64,000 nucleotides of DNA from UBA1447 sp964568955 (GTDB taxonomy: Bacteria; Bacillota; Clostridia; Oscillospirales; Acutalibacteraceae), in contig CAZMSM010000002.1 of assembly GCA_964568955.1 (NCBI GenBank), positions 4,588-68,587 of the forward strand, given 5' to 3'. Positions 60,941-64,000 of this stretch are shown here, piece by piece. Position 1 is the stretch's first letter, and each line of letters opens with the position of its first letter. The notes below the pieces were generated by a model. That model worked only from the letters and a program-made list of their open reading frames with translations. It had not been told where the DNA came from and did no database searches. Position numbers and translations under genes: made by a program.

Positions 60941-60955
60941 TTATAATTAAATTAA
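60941..60955. promoter_or_regulatory. PerR-like box, weak
   Basis: TTATAATTAAATTAA agrees with 11 of 14 specified bases of the PerR consensus TTATAATNATTATAA, and sits between the rubrerythrin promoter and start. Low specificity in AT-rich DNA. Confidence 0.25.
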
Positions 60956-60966
60956 AACCAATGGTC

Positions 60967-60995
60967 ATTATACCAAAAATAGTTATTTATTACAA
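60967..60995 (-). promoter_or_regulatory. Promoter of the rubrerythrin gene
   Basis: Minus strand: -35 TTGTAA (60990-60995), 17-nt spacer, -10 TATAAT (60967-60972). Confidence 0.6.
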
Positions 60996-61053
60996 GTTTT
61001 AAAACAAACAATCGACGGCCACGCCGGTAAAAACTTTATAAATTTTAAAAAGT

Positions 61054-61665
61054 TTAAATAAATCGTTGCGCATTTTTATTGATATATTCTGCGACCAGCT
61101 CACAAACATCGTTTTGCTCCAAAAACGCCGCGAATGCTTGGTCTGCCTTGTGTATTTCCGCCGATATGAGCGAAACGTCCTCATTATCGCCGTCAAAAGC
61201 CGCATATTCCTCATTGTAAAGCTCTACGGCTTTACAGCCAAAAATCAAGCGCACAGCCTCACCTGCTATCGGCGTGAGCGGTTTACCATTCATTTTAAAA
61301 AACTCGCTGAGCTTTTCACTGCCATCGAGCAACACATAGTAAAGCGCATAGATATATTGCTGCGGTTTTGTAAGCTTTTCAAACGCCGCGTTCATATCGC
61401 TTTCTTTTTCAAGATTGGCTTGAATGTTCAAAGCGATGCCGTCTAAAAGGGTTTGTGGTCGGGCCGTTTTCATCAGCTCGGGTGTAAGGTTTGCAAAATC
61501 TGCGCGGGTTCGGTTTTCATACTTCAAGCGTTCGATAATCTTTTCCTTTTCAGCCCTCGCTTTAGCAGATGCTTTGTAAGCCTTGAAGCATACAAATACA
61601 GTTAAAATTGAAGCTGCGATAAAGGCCAAACTCAAGTACCAATACTCTGTAATCGCATTAAGCAT
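61054..61665 (-). CDS. Membrane-anchored protein of unknown function
   Basis: A 203-residue protein with one hydrophobic segment near the start (about 9-28, WYLSLAFIAASILTVFVCF). A charged helical stretch (KASAKARAEKEKIIERLKYE) and a soluble domain rich in Ala, Glu and Asp follow. Recognisable but unassigned pieces are KPQQYIYALYYVLLDGSEKLSEFF and IYAxYY-like helices. ATG follows AAGGAGG and lies one base after the rsmI stop, so expression is coupled. It is not similar to any family I recognise. A role as an accessory or signalling membrane protein cannot be supported. The gene itself is well supported by the ribosome-binding site and coupling. Confidence 0.7.
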   Translation of the reverse strand: MLNAITEYWYLSLAFIAASILTVFVCFKAYKASAKARAEKEKIIERLKYENRTRADFANLTPELMKTARPQTLLDGIALNIQANLEKESDMNAAFEKLTKPQQYIYALYYVLLDGSEKLSEFFKMNGKPLTPIAGEAVRLIFGCKAVELYNEEYAAFDGDNEDVSLISAEIHKADQAFAAFLEQNDVCELVAEYINKNAQRFI

Positions 61666-61666
61666 T

Positions 61667-62503
61667 TTATTCCTCCTTGTGCAACATTTTATAGATGTCG
61701 CCTTTTTTTTGCCCGGTTAGTTTTGCCGCTTGCTTTGCGGATTCATTGAGCGGTAATCCTTCTTTTATCAGGCCGCGCGCCATTTCAACCGCCGATTCCA
61801 AGGTTTGCGGCTCTTCTTCCTCAACAGGTGCCCCTTCAATAACCAAAACAATCTCCCCCTTGAGTTTCTCTTGGGCAAATTTCTGTGCGGCGTCGGGCAG
61901 TGTTGTAAGGATTACCTCTTCATATATCTTTGTGAGTTCGCGGACAATCGCTACCTTTCGCTCCCCAAAGGCGGCGGCAAGGTCTTTTAAGGTAGAGGGT
62001 AATTTGTGCGGTGCCTCATAGAATATCATGGTGCGTTTTTCGTCCAGTAACGATTTGATATGCTCACGTCGATTTAATTTATTGACACTTAAAAAGCCTT
62101 CAAAAGTAAAACGCCCTGCCGGCATGCCGGAAACAGCGAGCGCCGCCACAAAAGCACTCGGCCCGGGAACAACTTCCACTTTTATGCCGAGCTTATGGCA
62201 AAGGCGCACCAAATCTTCACCGGGGTCAGATACTGCAGGCATCCCCGCGTCCGTCACCAGGGCGCACACTTCTCCGCCGATTATTCTAGCAGCAATTTGT
62301 TCGCCTTTTTCAAATCGGTTATGCTCAAAATAGCTGACCATAGGCTTTTTTAGCTCGAAATGGTTAAGTATCTTTATTGTGACGCGTGTATCTTCCGCGG
62401 CGATAAAGTCACACTCGCTCAGCGCATCCAGTGCCCTTGGTGAAAGGTCACCCAAATTGCCAATAGGCGTGCCGACTATCATCAGTTTGCTCAGCGTTTC
62501 CAC
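61667..62503 (-). CDS. rsmI: 16S rRNA (cytidine1402-2'-O)-methyltransferase RsmI
   Basis: SAM-dependent methyltransferase acting on the 2'-O of C1402 in 16S rRNA, about 278 residues. Family starts with LMIVGTPIGNLGDLSPRALDAL; AAEDTR; NRFEKGEQIAARI; VTDAGMPAVSDPGE; PGPSAFVAALAVSG; and YEAPHK. Start uncertain: GTG 62503, a CTG at 62494 eight bases after GGGGA, or ATG 62482; GTG chosen for length. It follows trmN6, the yabB-yabC order of Bacillus. RsmH at 48081 modifies the same nucleotide at N4. Confidence 0.95.
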   Translation of the reverse strand: METLSKLMIVGTPIGNLGDLSPRALDALSECDFIAAEDTRVTIKILNHFELKKPMVSYFEHNRFEKGEQIAARIIGGEVCALVTDAGMPAVSDPGEDLVRLCHKLGIKVEVVPGPSAFVAALAVSGMPAGRFTFEGFLSVNKLNRREHIKSLLDEKRTMIFYEAPHKLPSTLKDLAAAFGERKVAIVRELTKIYEEVILTTLPDAAQKFAQEKLKGEIVLVIEGAPVEEEEPQTLESAVEMARGLIKEGLPLNESAKQAAKLTGQKKGDIYKMLHKEE

Positions 62504-62531
62504 TCCCCTTTTGTCTCTAAAAGCAGTTGGT

Positions 62532-63281
62532 TTATTTTGCTTCGGCGTTGTTTGTCTGCATGGCATATTCCCCGTAAATTGCTTTCATCTCGTGAGAATA
62601 ATCGCCATTATCATTTTTGATGAATAACTGCGGTTCGACAATTAACCCTGCTTTGCCGCCTTTTTTAGCTTCTAGCAGAATAAGCCACGGTGCTTTACCT
62701 ACAGTTTGCGCAACCATGCGCAGGCGCTTGGGTTCCAACCCTGCACTGCGCAAGGCGACGAACACATCGCAAAGCCTTTCGGGGCGGTGGCACAGGCAAA
62801 AACGCCCGCCGAACTTTAATATCCCCGCCGCTGCCACTGCCACTTCCTCAACAGTGCACATCACCTCGTGACGGGCAATCAGCTGAGCCTGCGTGCTGCT
62901 TTTGAGCCCTGTATTCGCAGCTTTATAGGGTGGATTCATGGTAACCAAATCATAGCTGCAAAGGGGCAGTAAACCCTTGAGGCATCGGATATCGGCATTT
63001 ATTATTTCAAGTTTATCCTCTAATGCATTGTGCTTTATGGCGGCTTGAACCTGGTCGCAGGCGGTCGGCTGAATTTCCACCGCTGTTATTCTCTCCTCAT
63101 GCCCATTCCTGCACCATATCAAGGGGATAATGCCACAGCCGCTACCAAAGTCACAAGATTTCTCCCTCTTTTTTGGATCCGCAAAATTCGCCAAAAGGAG
63201 TGCATCCGTACCAAAGCCATGTTCGGAAGAAACCACGGCCACTATGCCCGAGCCCAAATATTCAAGTCGTGTATCCTCCAT
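62532..63281 (-). CDS. trmN6: tRNA1(Val) (adenine37-N6)-methyltransferase-like protein
   Basis: A 249-residue SAM-dependent methyltransferase. SAM loop DFGSGCGIIPL, catalytic NPPY motif (VTMNPPYKA), and QLIARHEVMCTVEE typical of the TrmN6/YfiC (Bacillus YabB) group. The Asn-Pro-Pro-Tyr motif identifies an adenine-N6 or related amino-methyltransferase. ATG follows TGGAGG under a sigma-A promoter. It is directly upstream of rsmI, the conserved Firmicutes order. Substrate tRNA not proven from sequence. Confidence 0.88.
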   Translation of the reverse strand: MEDTRLEYLGSGIVAVVSSEHGFGTDALLLANFADPKKREKSCDFGSGCGIIPLIWCRNGHEERITAVEIQPTACDQVQAAIKHNALEDKLEIINADIRCLKGLLPLCSYDLVTMNPPYKAANTGLKSSTQAQLIARHEVMCTVEEVAVAAAGILKFGGRFCLCHRPERLCDVFVALRSAGLEPKRLRMVAQTVGKAPWLILLEAKKGGKAGLIVEPQLFIKNDNGDYSHEMKAIYGEYAMQTNNAEAK

Positions 63282-63312
63282 TAGGTTGCCTCCAAGATTC
63301 TATTGCTCGTGT

Positions 63313-63341
63313 ATTATAACTCAATTGCAAGCCTTGCGCAA
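63313..63341 (-). promoter_or_regulatory. Promoter of trmN6-rsmI
   Basis: Minus strand: -35 TTGCGC (63336-63341), 17-nt spacer, -10 TATAAT (63313-63318). Confidence 0.55.
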
Positions 63342-63345
63342 TAAA

Positions 63346-63375
63346 TAGCAAAACGCCCTCATCTGTCGGGGGCGC
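63346..63375 (-). terminator. Candidate terminator after the 135-residue gene
   Basis: CGCCC (63354-63358) pairs with GGGCG (63370-63374). A short T-run (four) follows on the minus strand. Weak; it abuts the trmN6 promoter. Confidence 0.4.
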
Positions 63376-63398
63376 CAGGTGGCATTATCAACCATGTT

Positions 63399-63806
63399 TT
63401 ATACGCAGGGGAAGGTTCCACCGAATTTTTCGAAGAGGGATTCTATCAGATTTCTGTCCGCTTCAAGAATAGCAAAATACTTGTCTTTATTCTGCAGTTT
63501 AACGACAAGACTCCTGTCACAGGCAATACAAAAAATCTGCTCGCCAAAGCGTATGGAAACATTGCTCGTAAAGGTGCGTGTCGGGCTGTCCTCCTTGAGC
63601 GTTTTGCCGTTAAAAACAGCATAGACGGCAAGGGCTTCTTCGTTGGTCAAAGATTCCTTGAACTGAAGGTCGCCGTTTATATAAATCATTTGCGCGGATG
63701 AAGTCCGAATCTGGACATTTTGAGGAATAATGCTGTACAAAAAGGTAACGCCAAAAATGACCGTGACGATCACCCCGGCTATGGTTATCTTTTTACCAGC
63801 TTTCAT
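63399..63806 (-). CDS. Membrane-anchored protein of unknown function
   Basis: A 135-residue protein with a Lys-rich start (MKAGKK) and one hydrophobic segment (about 7-28, ITIAGVIVTVIFGVTFLYSI), probably an anchor; a soluble extracytoplasmic domain would follow, with a beta-rich pattern and two Cys in IFCIACDRS. The C-terminus ends GGTFPCV. I do not recognise the family. Own promoter and a good ribosome-binding site (TGGAGG). A weak hairpin follows. Confidence 0.65.
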   Translation of the reverse strand: MKAGKKITIAGVIVTVIFGVTFLYSIIPQNVQIRTSSAQMIYINGDLQFKESLTNEEALAVYAVFNGKTLKEDSPTRTFTSNVSIRFGEQIFCIACDRSLVVKLQNKDKYFAILEADRNLIESLFEKFGGTFPCV

Positions 63807-63838
63807 TTTATGCCTCCATGCATCTGTCTTATACTAAT

Positions 63839-63867
63839 ATTTTATCGTTTTTGTTTTCCAAAGTCAA
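63839..63867 (-). promoter_or_regulatory. Promoter of the 135-residue gene
   Basis: Minus strand: -35 TTGACT (63862-63867), 17-nt spacer, -10 TAAAAT (63839-63844). Confidence 0.65.
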
Positions 63868-63908
63868 CAACAATGGTCGTTTGAGTTCGCACGTTTACCA
63901 CATTTGCC

Positions 63909-63940
63909 CACAGGGCAAATTTAATTAAATTTGCCCTGTG
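63909..63940. repeat. Perfect 32-base palindrome
   Basis: CACAGGGCAAATTTAA followed by its exact complement, centre TTAATTAA. A third overlapping arm TTTGCCC (63903-63909) lets two alternative hairpins form. There is no T-run directly after it. Confidence 0.7.
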
Positions 63941-63950
63941 ACAAACGCGA

Positions 63951-63985
63951 AAAAAAGCGCCTGAGAAAAACTCAAGCGCTTTTTT
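63951..63985. terminator. Bidirectional terminator at the right edge
   Basis: AAAAAAGCGC pairs with GCGCTTTTTT, inner GAG/CTC, A-rich loop. T-runs on both strands, so it can stop a minus-strand gene entering from beyond the right edge. Confidence 0.8.
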
Positions 63986-64000
63986 GTGTTTGCTGATTAT

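Noticed and set aside
1..64000. CRISPR array, rRNA, tRNA, prophage or insertion sequence
   Set aside because: No regularly spaced direct repeats, cloverleaf-like sequence, integrase or transposase frame was found; the only repeats are the short palindromic elements listed.

Overview
The window is chromosomal DNA of an anaerobic, low-to-mid GC Firmicute, most likely an uncultured clostridium of the Oscillospirales/Ruminococcaceae type. That placement is inference from gene content and order: HrcA/CIRCE heat-shock control, a PASTA-tailed division transpeptidase, an MurE with the meso-DAP motif, GTP-type PEP carboxykinase, an archaeal-type prolyl-tRNA synthetase, a YwlE-type phosphatase, rubrerythrin, two GPH sugar symporters, and strong sigma-A promoters and Shine-Dalgarno sites throughout. 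Almost everything is on the minus strand. No rRNA, tRNA, CRISPR array, insertion sequence or prophage is visible.

Layout, left to right. 1-1742: truncated glycoside-hydrolase-like gene with a LacI/CcpA-like operator. 2005-11676: the conserved cluster lepA-hemW-hrcA-grpE-dnaK-dnaJ (transcribed right to left), interrupted by a GPH permease between lepA and hemW. 11700-13065: a dispersed palindromic repeat, then an AbiEi-like (DUF6088) antitoxin gene with an autoregulatory-looking operator and a decayed AbiEii toxin. 13282-15152: a UROD-like protein, rpsT, and a 62-residue membrane protein in its own promoter-terminator unit. 15215-18036: acpP-proS-nagA. 18605-24086: a secreted DUF4838 glycosidase-like protein, enolase and PEPCK. 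24343-33810: polA, GPH permease, ywlE-type phosphatase, GH127, a RimI-FN3-sialidase-like fusion and tsaD. 34081-36448: dusB and a secreted metallophosphoesterase. 36572-49496: division and cell-wall (dcw) cluster mraZ-rsmH-ftsL-pbp-murE-murF-mraY-ftsW-murG-ftsQ-ftsZ, without ftsA, murD, murC or murB. 49851-53262: obgE-mrnC-yitT-yebC. 53303-59145: uronate/sugar catabolism (SDR reductase, KDG kinase, KDPG aldolase, two Gfo/Idh-type proteins, one fused to a TIM barrel). 59330-63806: a second UROD-like protein, rubrerythrin, trmN6-rsmI and two unknown membrane-anchored proteins.

How it fits together: the cell appears to live on plant or host glycans. GH127, DUF4838, NagA, the sialidase-like domain, two GPH symporters and the KDG/KDPG branch feed lower glycolysis and PEP metabolism (eno, pckG). 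Several of these sugar genes sit inside otherwise conserved housekeeping operons, so their expression may be tied to growth genes.

The most unusual items are the RimI-FN3-sialidase-like fusion carrying an internal ribosome-binding site, the intact AbiEi-like regulator beside an AbiEii remnant, a palindromic repeat present in the leaders of both lepA and polA, the TIM-barrel/Gfo-Idh fusion, and the FtsZ tail that lacks the usual Pro in a dcw cluster without ftsA. None of these is shown here to be a new system; they are the best leads.
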